A DNA stretch of 64,000 nt from Steroidobacteraceae bacterium. GTDB lineage: Bacteria > Pseudomonadota > Gammaproteobacteria > Steroidobacterales > Steroidobacteraceae. Numbering within the stretch: position 1 is the stretch's first letter; the number at the start of each line of letters is the position of its first letter. Location: contig JAHCAM010000003.1 of NCBI GenBank assembly GCA_019634895.1, forward strand, positions 103,423-167,422, in the 5' to 3' direction. This document shows, piece by piece, positions 10,736 through 19,205 of the stretch. A model generated the notes under the pieces. It made no database searches, was not told where the DNA came from, and saw only the letters and a program-made list of their open reading frames with translations. The translations under genes were made by a program, and so were the position numbers.

Positions 10736-11419
10736 GTGAAGCGGGAGACTGCGCCGCGGCTGCCACGGGTCGTGCAGATCGGTTTCAACAAGTGCGGCAC
10801 GCGCAGCTTCCAGCGCCTGTTCGAGCGTGCCGGGCATCCGGTCGTGCAGCACAAGGTCAGGAAGCCGTTCCGGCCGAGCCGCAAGGCCGCGTACCTGATC
10901 CAGCAGAACCTTCGCGCCGGGCGGCCGGTGTTCGCGGGCATGGAGGACTACGTGCTCTATGCCGGGCTCATCCACCAGAGCGAGACCGAGAGCTTCGAGG
11001 CGATCCGGCACTTTCGCGAGATGCTGCGCGACTACCCGGACACCATCCTGATCCTCAACGTGCGCGACCGCGAGGACTGGATCCGCTCGCGGCTCGGCCA
11101 TGGCCGCGGCGAACTGTTGCAGCGCGTCATGCGCCAGCGCGGGGTCGCGACCGCGGAGGAAGTCGCGGAGCTCTGGCGCCGCGAGTGGGACGCGCACCTG
11201 GCCGATGTGCGCTCCGCGATGAAGGACCGCCCGGGACAGCTGATCGAGTTCAACCTCGACACCGACTCCGTGCAGCAGTTGATCGACCGGCTGCCCGGAT
11301 ACGGCCTCAGGGCCGAAGACTGGGGCGACGTCGGCCGCACCCGCGGCGTGCGCGAACTCGCGCTGGTGAAGCGCTTCAAGCGCTGGTGGGCACACGTGCG
11401 CTTCCGACCGGAAACCTGA
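10736..11419 (+). CDS. Sulfotransferase-like protein
   Basis: About 227 residues. The N-terminal VVQIGFNKCGTRSFQRLFERAG resembles the 5'-phosphosulfate-binding loop of PAPS-dependent sulfotransferases, and DTILILNVRDREDWIRSRL resembles the 3'-phosphate-binding segment (the RDP/S-like region). It would transfer sulfate from PAPS to a glycan or lipid. GTG at 10736 is chosen; TTG at 10730, overlapping the fkbM-type stop, is possible. The substrate is unknown. Confidence 0.68.
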   Translation: MKRETAPRLPRVVQIGFNKCGTRSFQRLFERAGHPVVQHKVRKPFRPSRKAAYLIQQNLRAGRPVFAGMEDYVLYAGLIHQSETESFEAIRHFREMLRDYPDTILILNVRDREDWIRSRLGHGRGELLQRVMRQRGVATAEEVAELWRREWDAHLADVRSAMKDRPGQLIEFNLDTDSVQQLIDRLPGYGLRAEDWGDVGRTRGVRELALVKRFKRWWAHVRFRPET

Positions 11420-11432
11420 TGCAGGCGGGCAC

Positions 11433-14153
11433 GTGATCGAGCGGCACAAGGTCCGGTTTCCCGTCAAGGAAGCGGCGCTGCGCGAGGACGTGCATGCGCT
11501 CGGCGGCCTGGTGGGCGAGGTGCTGCTGGACCAGGGCGGCCGCAAGCTCTTCGACCTGGTGGAAGGCGACCGTGTCGCGGCGATCCGGCGCCGCGGCGGA
11601 GTACCGGAGGGCGCGGTGGAGCTCGCCGTGCGCGCGGCCGACCGGCCGGCCGCGGAGGCGCGCGACCTGATCCGCGCCTTCAGCAAGTGGTTCGAGGTCG
11701 TGAACCTCGCGGAGCGCGTGCATCGCGTGCGGCGCCGGCGCGAGTACCTGTCCGGCAGCGACCGGCCGCAGCCGGGCGGCATCGGCGACTGCTTCTTTCG
11801 CCTGAAGGCCGCAGGACTGGACGCGGGTCGCGTGCTGGAGCTGCTGTCGGCGGTGACGATCTACCCGGTCTTCACCGCCCACCCGACCGAGTCCACGCGC
11901 CGCACGATGCTGCGCAAGAACCAGCAGATCGCGGACCTGATGATCGAGCGCCTCGACCCGACGCTGACGCCGGCCGAGCGCCGCGCGGCCTGGGAGCGCA
12001 TCCGCATGGAAGTGACCTCGGGCTGGCAGACCGAGGCCCATCCGCACGAGCGCCTGACGGTCGCCGACGAACGCGAGCACGTGCTTTTCTACCTCGCCGA
12101 GGTGATCTACCGCGTGGTGCCCGCGCTCTACGAGGAGATCGCGCAGTGGATGCACGCGGTGTTCGGCGCCGAGCCCGCGCCCGCGCGGCTGCCGCTGATC
12201 CTGCGCTTCGGCAGCTGGGTCGGCGGCGACATGGACGGCAACACCGAGGTGCACGCCAAGGCGATCCGCGAGACGCTGCACCGCCAGCAGCAGCGCGTGA
12301 TCCCGCTCTACTTCGACGAATGCCGGCGGCTCGCGGGCCAGCTGTCGCAGAGCGCGGGCCGCGTCGGCGTGAGCCAGGAGCTCGAGGCGCGCATCGCCGA
12401 GTACGACATCCTGCTGCCGAAGGCGCGCGAGGCGGCCTCCAGCCGCCACGACCGCATGCCGTACCGCATCTTCCTGGCGCAGGTCGCCGAGCGGCTGCGC
12501 ACGACCTACGACGGACGCCCGAACCACTACGAGTCGGCGGATCAGTTCGTCGGCGACGTCGAGCTGATCGCGGCGAGCCTCGTCGCCAACCTCGGCCGGC
12601 ACGCGGGCCTGTTCCCGGTCGAGCGGCTGCTGTGCCGCGCGCGCACGTTCGGCTTCCACCTCGCGACGCTGGACGTCCGCCAGCAGGCCGGCGTGCACCG
12701 CGACGTCGTCCGCCAAGGGCTCGCGCGCCCGGACTGGTACGGGACCAAGTCGTCGCTGCGGACCAAGGTCCTGTGCGAGTCGCTGTCGCGCGACCTCGGT
12801 CCGGCGGGCACCTTCGACGCGGTCGGCCGCCGTACGCTGGCGGTGTTCGAGGCGATGATGCAGGGCCGCTACCGCTACGGCGAGCGCGCGGTCGGCGATT
12901 ACGTCGTGAGCGGCGCCGAAGCCGCCGACGACGTGCTGTCGGTGCTGCTGCTTGCGCGCTGGGCGAACATCACCGACCGCGACACCGGCGAGGTGCCGCT
13001 CGACGTGGTGCCGCAGGTCGAGAGCGTCACCGCGCTCGAGGGCGCAGGGCCGCTGCTGTCGGGGCTGCTGGCCGAACCCGGCTACCGCCGCCACCTGGCC
13101 GCGCGCGGCGGCCGCCAGACGGTGCTGATCGGCTATTCCGAGAGCAACAAGGCCATCGGCATCGCCGCCTCGCGCCATGCGATCTACCAGGCGCAGGTGG
13201 ACCTCGTGAAAGCGGCCTCCGACGCCGGCGTGGATCTCACGCTGTTCTACGGGCGCGGCGCCACCGCGAGCCGCGGCGGCGGCCCGCTCGACCGCCTGGT
13301 GCAGAACGCGCCGCCCGGCGCGACGCGCGGCCGGCTGCGGGCCACCGAGCAGGGCGAGGGCATCAGCAACTCCTACGGCCTGCGGCGCATCGCGCTGCGC
13401 ACCTTCGAGAAGGCCGCCAACGCCGTGCTGCTCGACCGCTTCGAGGTGCCGCAGGCGCCCGGCCAGTCCGCCGAGCTGCAGGCGGTCATGCGCGCGGTGG
13501 CGGATGCCAGCCGCGCGCGCTACCGGGCGCTGGTGCACGAGCGCGCGGACTTCCTGCCCTTCTTCCGCGCGGTGACGCCGATCGACGTGATCGAGCGCAT
13601 GCAGATCGGGGGCCGCTCCGCGCACGGCGAGGGCAGCGGCATCGATGCGCTGCGCACGGTGCCGTGGATCTACGCGTGGATGCAGTGCCGCTATGCGCTG
13701 CCGGGCTGGTACGGCGTCGGCAGCGGCCTGGACGCCGCCGCGCGCGAACTGGGCGCGCAGCAGCTCGCCAAGGCCTGGTCCGCATGGCCCTTCCTCGCCA
13801 ACCTGCTGGACGACGTGGAGATGGACCTGGTGCGGGCGGACCTGGAGATCGCCTCGCACTACGACGAGCTGGCCACGGCCGACGCGGCGGCCATCACCGC
13901 GGACATCCGCAGCGAGCACGCGCTCGCGGCGCGCTGGATCACCTGGATCAAGGGCGAGGTGGACCTGCTCGACAGCCGGCCGTCGATGCAGCGCTCGACG
14001 ATCCTGCGCGCGCCGTACCTCGATCCGGTGCACCTGATGCAGGTGGACCTGCTGCGCCGCTGGCGTGCCGGCGGCCGCGCGGACCGCGAGCTGTTCGACG
14101 CGCTGCTGGCGAGCGTGTCGGCCATCGCGCTCGGGCTGCAGGCCACGGGCTGA
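11433..14153 (+). CDS. ppc: Phosphoenolpyruvate carboxylase
   Basis: Cytoplasmic anaplerotic enzyme making oxaloacetate from PEP and bicarbonate; 906 residues, a normal length. The catalytic His motif VFTAHPTESTRR (about 145), SWVGGDMDGN (about 264), GFHLATLDVRQ (about 407) and the glycine loop GRGATASRGGGP (about 607) are present, and the C-terminus ends in LQATG where the family ends in NTG. The sequence is divergent: GYSESNKAIG replaces the usual YSDSxKDxG, and TEQGEGISNSYG replaces TEQGEMIRFKxG. The GTG start at 11433 is preceded by a weak AGGCGGG. Confidence 0.93.
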   Translation: MIERHKVRFPVKEAALREDVHALGGLVGEVLLDQGGRKLFDLVEGDRVAAIRRRGGVPEGAVELAVRAADRPAAEARDLIRAFSKWFEVVNLAERVHRVRRRREYLSGSDRPQPGGIGDCFFRLKAAGLDAGRVLELLSAVTIYPVFTAHPTESTRRTMLRKNQQIADLMIERLDPTLTPAERRAAWERIRMEVTSGWQTEAHPHERLTVADEREHVLFYLAEVIYRVVPALYEEIAQWMHAVFGAEPAPARLPLILRFGSWVGGDMDGNTEVHAKAIRETLHRQQQRVIPLYFDECRRLAGQLSQSAGRVGVSQELEARIAEYDILLPKAREAASSRHDRMPYRIFLAQVAERLRTTYDGRPNHYESADQFVGDVELIAASLVANLGRHAGLFPVERLLCRARTFGFHLATLDVRQQAGVHRDVVRQGLARPDWYGTKSSLRTKVLCESLSRDLGPAGTFDAVGRRTLAVFEAMMQGRYRYGERAVGDYVVSGAEAADDVLSVLLLARWANITDRDTGEVPLDVVPQVESVTALEGAGPLLSGLLAEPGYRRHLAARGGRQTVLIGYSESNKAIGIAASRHAIYQAQVDLVKAASDAGVDLTLFYGRGATASRGGGPLDRLVQNAPPGATRGRLRATEQGEGISNSYGLRRIALRTFEKAANAVLLDRFEVPQAPGQSAELQAVMRAVADASRARYRALVHERADFLPFFRAVTPIDVIERMQIGGRSAHGEGSGIDALRTVPWIYAWMQCRYALPGWYGVGSGLDAAARELGAQQLAKAWSAWPFLANLLDDVEMDLVRADLEIASHYDELATADAAAITADIRSEHALAARWITWIKGEVDLLDSRPSMQRSTILRAPYLDPVHLMQVDLLRRWRAGGRADRELFDALLASVSAIALGLQATG

Positions 14154-14174
14154 CGGGGCGGCACGGGGGAACGC

Positions 14175-14774
14175 ATGGCATTGACCGAGCCGCAGCGCAG
14201 CGTCTGCGTGTACTGCGCCTCCAGCGCGGCCTGCGACGCACAGTTCCACGAGGTGGCGCGGCGACTCGGGGCGTTGCTCGCCGGGGCCGGATGGACGGTG
14301 GTGTACGGGGGCGGGCGCTCGGGCTCGATGGGCGCGCTGGCCGAAGGCGCACTCGGCGCGGGCGGCCGCGTGGTCGGCGTGATCCCGAAGTTCATGATCG
14401 AGCTCGAGTGGGGCAACGACGACCTGTCGGAGCTGCACGTGGTCGAGGACATGCGCACGCGCAAGCACGAGATGCTGACGCGCGCGGGTGCGGTGGTCGC
14501 GCTCGCCGGCGGCACCGGCACACTGGAGGAGCTGTTCGAGGCGATCACGCTGAAGCGGCTCGGGCTGTTCCTCGGCCCGATCGTGATCGTCAATACCGCG
14601 GGCTACTACGACCCGCTGCTGGCACAGCTCACGGCCGCGATCGGCGGCCGCTTCATGGACGCCCGCCACGATCGCATGTGGACGGTGGTCGCCGCGGCAG
14701 AAGACGTGCTGCCCGCGATCGAGCGGGCGGCGCAATGGAGCGCGGCGAACCGCGATTTCGCGGTGGCGCGCTGA
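14175..14774 (+). CDS. LOG-family protein (TIGR00730), probable nucleotide phosphoribohydrolase
   Basis: A 199-residue Rossmann-fold protein. The family includes cytokinin riboside 5'-monophosphate phosphoribohydrolases and bacterial homologues that cleave nucleoside monophosphates. VCVYCASS opens the fold and VVYGGGRSGSMGALAEGAL is the nucleotide loop. The catalytic motif reads ALAGGTGTLEELFE, against PGGxGTxxE in the family, so the first Pro is Ala while the Glu is kept. MRTRKHEML supplies the conserved Arg/Lys. The ATG at 14175 follows GGGGGA, 21 bases after ppc. Confidence 0.87.
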   Translation: MALTEPQRSVCVYCASSAACDAQFHEVARRLGALLAGAGWTVVYGGGRSGSMGALAEGALGAGGRVVGVIPKFMIELEWGNDDLSELHVVEDMRTRKHEMLTRAGAVVALAGGTGTLEELFEAITLKRLGLFLGPIVIVNTAGYYDPLLAQLTAAIGGRFMDARHDRMWTVVAAAEDVLPAIERAAQWSAANRDFAVAR

Positions 14775-14779
14775 TCCGG

Positions 14780-14785
14780 TAAAAT
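14780..14785 (+). promoter_or_regulatory. Candidate -10 element (TAAAAT)
   Basis: TAAAAT lies just after the LOG-family stop codon. Transcription would begin near 14792, exactly at an upstream in-frame ATG of the next gene. This supports the downstream ATG at 14822, which has GGGGAG in front, as the working start. No clear -35 is seen. Confidence 0.45.
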
Positions 14786-14821
14786 CCGCGCATGAGCAAC
14801 GAACGCCCCGGGGAGCCGCGC

Positions 14822-15181
14822 ATGAACGCGGACACCCTGTACCGTGAAGACGTGTTCACCGACCAGCGCGTCGGCACCGTGCGCCGGCTTCAGCCGGTGC
14901 GCGCCGACGGCAGCGACGATCCGTCGCGCCCGGTGATCTTCATCGGCCAGGCCACGGTGATGACGCCGATGGGCTCGCTGCCCTTGTCGTTCGAGCTCGA
15001 TGCCACCGACCTCGCCGGCGCAGTCGCGCGCTTCGGGACGGCGGCCCAGCAGGCGATCGAGGACGCGGCCCGCGAGCTGCAGGAAATGCGCCGCCAGGCC
15101 GCATCCTCCATCGTGATCCCGGAGGCCGGTTCCGCCGCCCTCAAGGGCATGGGCGGCAAGGGCGGCATCCAGCTGCCGTGA
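14822..15181 (+). CDS. Conserved small cytoplasmic protein, unknown function
   Basis: A 119-residue protein without signal peptide or membrane helix. It consists of a predicted beta-rich half (PVIFIGQATVMTPMGSLPLSFELD) and a long amphipathic helix (RFGTAAQQAIEDAARELQEM), and ends in a Gly-rich tail. I recognise no domain. The ATG at 14822 has a good ribosome-binding site (GGGGAG); ATG at 14792 would add ten residues. The TGA stop touches the first base of the inverted-repeat element that follows. Confidence 0.7.
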   Translation: MNADTLYREDVFTDQRVGTVRRLQPVRADGSDDPSRPVIFIGQATVMTPMGSLPLSFELDATDLAGAVARFGTAAQQAIEDAARELQEMRRQAASSIVIPEAGSAALKGMGGKGGIQLP

Positions 15182-15267
15182 AATAAAGGGGACGCGTCCA
15201 ATTACTTTTCTGCGTCACTACGCAGAGAAGTAATTGAGAAAGGTAATTGGACGCGTCCCCTTTATTT
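15181..15267. repeat. Nested inverted-repeat element, copy 1
   Basis: Perfect 25-base inverted arms at 15181-15205 and 15243-15267 contain the palindrome GGACGCGTCC. Between them is a second hairpin (15200-15215 against 15220-15235, one mismatch) that competes for the inner AATTAC of the left arm. The element fills the whole space between two convergent genes: the TGA of the upstream gene ends on its first base and the TAA of the minus-strand gene (15262-15264) lies inside it. The 20-base core AAAGGGGACGCGTCCAATTA recurs exactly at 50418. It can act as a bidirectional terminator. REP/RAYT-like origin is an inference. Confidence 0.9.
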
Positions 15268-15567
15268 CCGCCGACGGACGCGGCGGCCGCGTGCGGCGGC
15301 CATATCGGCGAGCACGGCGAGCGCGGTCTGGCGCCGTTTCGTGTCCAGCTTCTGCCACAGTCGCAGCATCAGCTGCGTCTCCGCGTCGAAGCCGGTCAGC
15401 GGCGCCAGCGCATCGTCGGTGAACGTGCGGATCGACTCGTAGTCGATGCCTAGACTCCGCGCCAGCCGGCGCACGTCGGCCGGCTTCACCGGCACGGCGC
15501 TCAGCAGGCCGGCAATGGCGGACGGCGTGGTGCCGAGCAGCCTCGCCAGTGCGAGCGGGTCCATCAT
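15262..15567 (-). CDS. Small protein with HTH-like N-terminus, unknown function
   Basis: A 101-residue, mostly helical protein. LARLLGTTPSAIAGLLSAVPVKPADVRRLA could be a helix-turn-helix-like fold. It continues as LWQKLDTKRRQTALAVLADM and ends in a basic tail (ARGRRVRRRK). The start ATG overlaps the TGA of the S9 peptidase gene (ATGA), so it is the last gene of that operon. Its stop codon falls inside the inverted-repeat element. No family recognised. Confidence 0.65.
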   Translation of the reverse strand: MMDPLALARLLGTTPSAIAGLLSAVPVKPADVRRLARSLGIDYESIRTFTDDALAPLTGFDAETQLMLRLWQKLDTKRRQTALAVLADMAAARGRRVRRRK

Positions 15568-17660
15568 GGCGCGGCCAGGTGCCGGGCCAGCCAGCCGTGC
15601 ACCTCCTGGTAGAAGTAGCGGCTGTTCTCGCCCTTCAGGATCCAGTGGTTCTCGTCCGGGAAGATCACCAGCCGGCTCTCGACCTGCTGGCGCTTGAGCA
15701 CGGTCCAGAACTCCAGGCCGTTGTTGAGCGGCACGCGGAAGTCCCGCTCGCCGAAGGTCACCAGGATCGGCGTGCGCAGCTTCGCGGAGTGCCAGAACGG
15801 GCTCTGCCTGCGCCACACGGCGCGGTCCTCCCAGGCCGGTCCGCCGAGGTTCCGCTCCCGGGAATAAGCGATGTCGCTCGTGGTCCACTGCGACTTGAGG
15901 TCGTAGAGACCGGCGTGGCTGACCAGCGCCCGGTAGCGCGTGGTCGAGACCGCGAGCCAGTTCGCCAGGTGACCGCCGTAGCTGGCGCCGCCCGCAGCCT
16001 GGCGGGAGGCGTCGATGAACGGGTAGCGCCGGATCGCCTCGTCCGCCGCCTGGTTGATCTCCTCGGCGGGACCCGCCAGCGGATCGCCCTGGATGCGCTG
16101 CGCGAATGCCTCGCCGAAGCCGCTCGAGCCGGTGTAGTTCGTCATCAGCAGGACGTAACCCGGCTGCGCCAGCAGGTGGTAGTTCCAGCGCACGAAGAAC
16201 TCGTCCTTGTACATCGTGTGCGGCCCGCCGTGGATCAGCACGAACAGCGGATACTTGCGCGCCGGGTCGAATCCGGGCGGCAGCGCGATCATGTTGTGGA
16301 TGCGCCGGCCCCGCTTCGACGTGAACCAGAACTCCTGCACCGGCTGCCAGTCGATTTCGGCGGCCCGCGCGGCGTTGAACGCCGACAACGCGCTGCGCGC
16401 GCCGGTGGCGGCATCGATCCGGTGCACCTCGGCCGGGCTCACCGCGCTGCCCCAGTTCGAGACCACGACCGGCGCGTCCTCGGTTCCTTCGACCGCCAGC
16501 CCCGCGTAGCTGCCGGCCCCGAGCCGGCCGAGCTCGCGAGCCTCGCCGCCGGTCGCCGGCACGGCGAAGATGCGGTCGTGACCCTCGTCCTCGGCGACGA
16601 ACAGGATGCGCTCGCCATCCGGCGCGACGCGGAAGGTTCCCACGGAGCGGTGGAAGTCGAACGCTACCGGCCGTGGCGACGGGTCGCCCCAATTGAAGCG
16701 CACCAGGCGCGCGTCGTTGTAGACGAAGCGGGTGCGGAGCGTCTGCCGCGCGTACAGCGCCGAGCCGTCCGGCGCGAATTGCGGATCCGCGTAGCTCGCC
16801 TCCGTCCCCGTCAGCCGGCGCGGCTCGCCGCCGCCGGCCGGGATCACGAACAGCGACTGCTGCACGATCGCGCGCGCAGCCTGGTCGCGGTCGGTCGTCG
16901 CCGTGAACACGATCGCGCTGCCGTCGGGCGACCAGGCCGCAGCCAGCGTCTCGCTCTCATTGCCGAGGTCGCCGCCGAAGCCCCGGCCCCCGGCGAGCTG
17001 CGTGCCCGCGAGCAGGTCGACGGCAGGCGCGCCGGGCTCCAGCGGCTGGATCATCAGCGTCGGCTTGCGCTCGTCGAGCCAGCGGTCCCAGTGGCGGATC
17101 GGGAAAGCGTCGTAGGCGCGGGCGTTGTACTTGCGCGCCTTGCGCTCCTCGATGCGGGCGCGATTGTCGGCGTCGTTCATGGTGCCCGGGTACACCATGC
17201 TGGCGAACAGGATCGCCCGGCCGTCGGGTCGCCACTGCGGGCGCGACGCGCCGGTCGCGACATTCGTCACACGCTCGGCTTCGCCGCCGCCGGCGATGTC
17301 GAGCACGTAGATCTGGTTCTCATCCTGGCCTTCCCGCCTGGCCGCGAACGCGATGCGCCGGGAGTCCGGACTCCAGGCCGGGCCCGATTCCGCGCCGGCC
17401 GTGAATGTGAGCTGCCGCGGCGGCGCACTGCCGTCCGCGGGCACGAGCCACAGGTCGCTGGACTTCTGGGCTTCGTCGTAGGCCGGCTGCGCCACCGGCA
17501 CCACGATCCATTTCCCGTCCGGCGAGAGCGCGGGAGAGCCCACGCGCTTCATGAGCCAGACGTCCTCGTGCGAGATCGGCCGCTTTGCGGGCGCATCTGC
17601 CGCGACCGCGGCAGGCGCAACGAGCAGGACGGCGGCGGCAATCGTCAGGATCCTCTTCAT
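15564..17660 (-). CDS. S9 family peptidase (prolyl oligopeptidase/acylaminoacyl peptidase type), exported
   Basis: A 698-residue serine peptidase with signal peptide (MKRILTIAAAVLLVAPAAVAADA). The N-terminal half is a beta-propeller with repeated LSPDGKWI, AWSPDSRRIAF, WSPDGSAIVFTA and FAPDGSALYARQ blades. The C-terminal alpha/beta-hydrolase domain (about 440-698) has the nucleophile in GGASYGGHLA, an Asp in FGERDFRVP and a His in FPDENHWIL. It probably cleaves short peptides in the periplasm. The ATG at 17660 is preceded by GGAGATGAC, making it better than one 21 bases upstream. It starts one base after the homospermidine synthase stop. Confidence 0.92.
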   Translation of the reverse strand: MKRILTIAAAVLLVAPAAVAADAPAKRPISHEDVWLMKRVGSPALSPDGKWIVVPVAQPAYDEAQKSSDLWLVPADGSAPPRQLTFTAGAESGPAWSPDSRRIAFAARREGQDENQIYVLDIAGGGEAERVTNVATGASRPQWRPDGRAILFASMVYPGTMNDADNRARIEERKARKYNARAYDAFPIRHWDRWLDERKPTLMIQPLEPGAPAVDLLAGTQLAGGRGFGGDLGNESETLAAAWSPDGSAIVFTATTDRDQAARAIVQQSLFVIPAGGGEPRRLTGTEASYADPQFAPDGSALYARQTLRTRFVYNDARLVRFNWGDPSPRPVAFDFHRSVGTFRVAPDGERILFVAEDEGHDRIFAVPATGGEARELGRLGAGSYAGLAVEGTEDAPVVVSNWGSAVSPAEVHRIDAATGARSALSAFNAARAAEIDWQPVQEFWFTSKRGRRIHNMIALPPGFDPARKYPLFVLIHGGPHTMYKDEFFVRWNYHLLAQPGYVLLMTNYTGSSGFGEAFAQRIQGDPLAGPAEEINQAADEAIRRYPFIDASRQAAGGASYGGHLANWLAVSTTRYRALVSHAGLYDLKSQWTTSDIAYSRERNLGGPAWEDRAVWRRQSPFWHSAKLRTPILVTFGERDFRVPLNNGLEFWTVLKRQQVESRLVIFPDENHWILKGENSRYFYQEVHGWLARHLAAP

Positions 17661-17661
17661 G

Positions 17662-19092
17662 TCATCTCCATTGGCGTGCACGCACGTTCTGCAGCAGCCA
17701 GGGCTGCTCCGGGACGAGCTTCTCGGTGAACAGCTCGCCGCGGCCCTGCAGCGGCGTCCAGTCGGTGTAGGCGCCGACCAGCGAGCCGAGGTAAGGCCGC
17801 GCGATCTCGATGACCTCGCGGAAGTCCAGGTCGTCGGCCTCGCGTACCCCCTCGCGCGGGTGGCGGATGGCCCACAGCGTCGCGCCCAGGGCGCCAGCCG
17901 CGACCTGCAGGCAGGTCGCGTTGGTGTAGGGCACGTGCCGGCGCGCCTCCGAGATCGACAGCTGCGAGCCGTACCAGTAGGCGTTCTTCGCGTGCCCGGC
18001 GATCAGCACGCCGAGTTCGTCCATGCCGGTGACGATCTCGGCGCGGATGATGCGCCGCACCGGCTGCGGCTGCCAGCCGCGTCCCTCCAGCTCCAGCGCC
18101 GACAGCATGGCGTCGTCGCAGGGGTGATACACGAACATCACGGTCGGGCGGTACTCGGCCTTCGCGCCGTTGCGCAGCGTCAGGTGGTCGGCGATCGAGA
18201 ACACCTCGTCGTGCGTCATCAACAGGCCCTGGTAGCCGCCGGAGGAGGGCAGCCAGCTGCGCGCGAAGGTGGCGCCGCCGGGACGGTGCAGGTAAACGGA
18301 ACCGCAGCGCGGGCGGTGCCAGTGCGAGCCCGCCGGCTTGCCGGGCTCGGCGGTGCCGAGCGACAGCTCCGACGGCTGCATCAGCTCGTCCACGAAGCCG
18401 TCGATGGACCAGGTGTTGACGAACTCGTTCGGCCGCTTCGGCCGGTCGGTCGCCTGGGTGTCGCGCTCGGAAATCTGGATCAGCGTCACGCCGAGGTCGC
18501 GCGCGAGCGCGGCCCAGCCTTCGGACGCGGCGGGCGCCTCGATACTGCGGCCGAGCCCGGATGCGAGGTCCAGCAGGCCCTGCTTGACGAAGTGCGAGAC
18601 CAGGCCGGGATTGGCGCCGTGGTCCACGACGGCGGTCGGCGAGCCGGGCCCGAGCCGGCGCCCGAGCTTCAGCATGTCGTCGCGGGTGCGGAAGTTGGTG
18701 CGCTCGCGCATGGTCAGCATCGGATTGTCGAACACGCCGGGCCAGGGCTCGATCGAGGTGTCCACGTACAGCACGCCGTGATCCGCGCACCACTCGACGA
18801 GATCGAGGCTCGAGACGTCCACCGAGAGGTTCAGCAGCAGGTCGCCGGCTTTCAGGCGCCGCCTGAGCTCGCGCTGGTAGGTCGCGGGCTTCAGGTGGCA
18901 GTGGACGAAGCGCGCCTGGTGGGCGGCGGCGAGCGCCCGTCCCTGTTCGCTCGCCTCGAGTACGGTCAGGCCGTCCTCGGGCAGCGTCAGGTGCCGGCGC
19001 AGCAGCGGCAGCGCGGCCTGGCCGATGCTGCCGCAGCCGACCATGAGCACGCGCCCGGGAAAATCCGCGGTTTCGATGCGGTTCGCCGCCAC
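17662..19092 (-). CDS. hss: Homospermidine synthase
   Basis: A 476-residue NAD-dependent enzyme of the saccharopine-dehydrogenase-like fold that makes homospermidine from putrescine (with putrescine or spermidine as aminobutyl donor). The Rossmann motif is VLMVGCGSIGQAALPLL at about 15. NLSVDVSSLDLVEWC, YVDTSIEPWPGVFDNP and DHGANPGLVSHFVKQGL are characteristic segments. The start is GTG. It is first of a three-gene operon with the S9 peptidase and a small protein. Arginase at 44120-45049 could feed polyamine synthesis through ornithine. Confidence 0.92.
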   Translation of the reverse strand: MAANRIETADFPGRVLMVGCGSIGQAALPLLRRHLTLPEDGLTVLEASEQGRALAAAHQARFVHCHLKPATYQRELRRRLKAGDLLLNLSVDVSSLDLVEWCADHGVLYVDTSIEPWPGVFDNPMLTMRERTNFRTRDDMLKLGRRLGPGSPTAVVDHGANPGLVSHFVKQGLLDLASGLGRSIEAPAASEGWAALARDLGVTLIQISERDTQATDRPKRPNEFVNTWSIDGFVDELMQPSELSLGTAEPGKPAGSHWHRPRCGSVYLHRPGGATFARSWLPSSGGYQGLLMTHDEVFSIADHLTLRNGAKAEYRPTVMFVYHPCDDAMLSALELEGRGWQPQPVRRIIRAEIVTGMDELGVLIAGHAKNAYWYGSQLSISEARRHVPYTNATCLQVAAGALGATLWAIRHPREGVREADDLDFREVIEIARPYLGSLVGAYTDWTPLQGRGELFTEKLVPEQPWLLQNVRARQWR

Positions 19093-19166
19093 AGGCGCAC
19101 CCTAGCAAAGCGCCGATCGCCGCGCACCCCGGGTCCGGACGGCGTGCACGGTGACAGCCACCCGTG

Positions 19167-19188
19167 CATAATTGCCGGCGGCCGGCAA
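19167..19188 (+). promoter_or_regulatory. Candidate -10 element and short leader hairpin before the DUF4399 gene
   Basis: CATAAT (19167-19172) could be a -10 box. The adjoining TTGCCGGC-G-GCCGGCAA (19172-19188) is an 8-base inverted repeat with a one-base spacer, just before the ribosome-binding site GGAGGG. It could be an operator or leader hairpin. No good -35 is visible. Confidence 0.3.
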
Positions 19189-19205
19189 CGGAGGGATCCG
19201 CGACC

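Noticed and set aside
11376..14735. An open reading frame of 1119 codons antisense to ppc and the LOG-family gene
   Set aside because: It is the shadow of high-GC coding sequence: composition is His/Arg/Ala-rich with no recognisable domain and it crosses three real genes. The same applies to long antisense frames at 3372-5603, 19559-24157 and 52110-56150.
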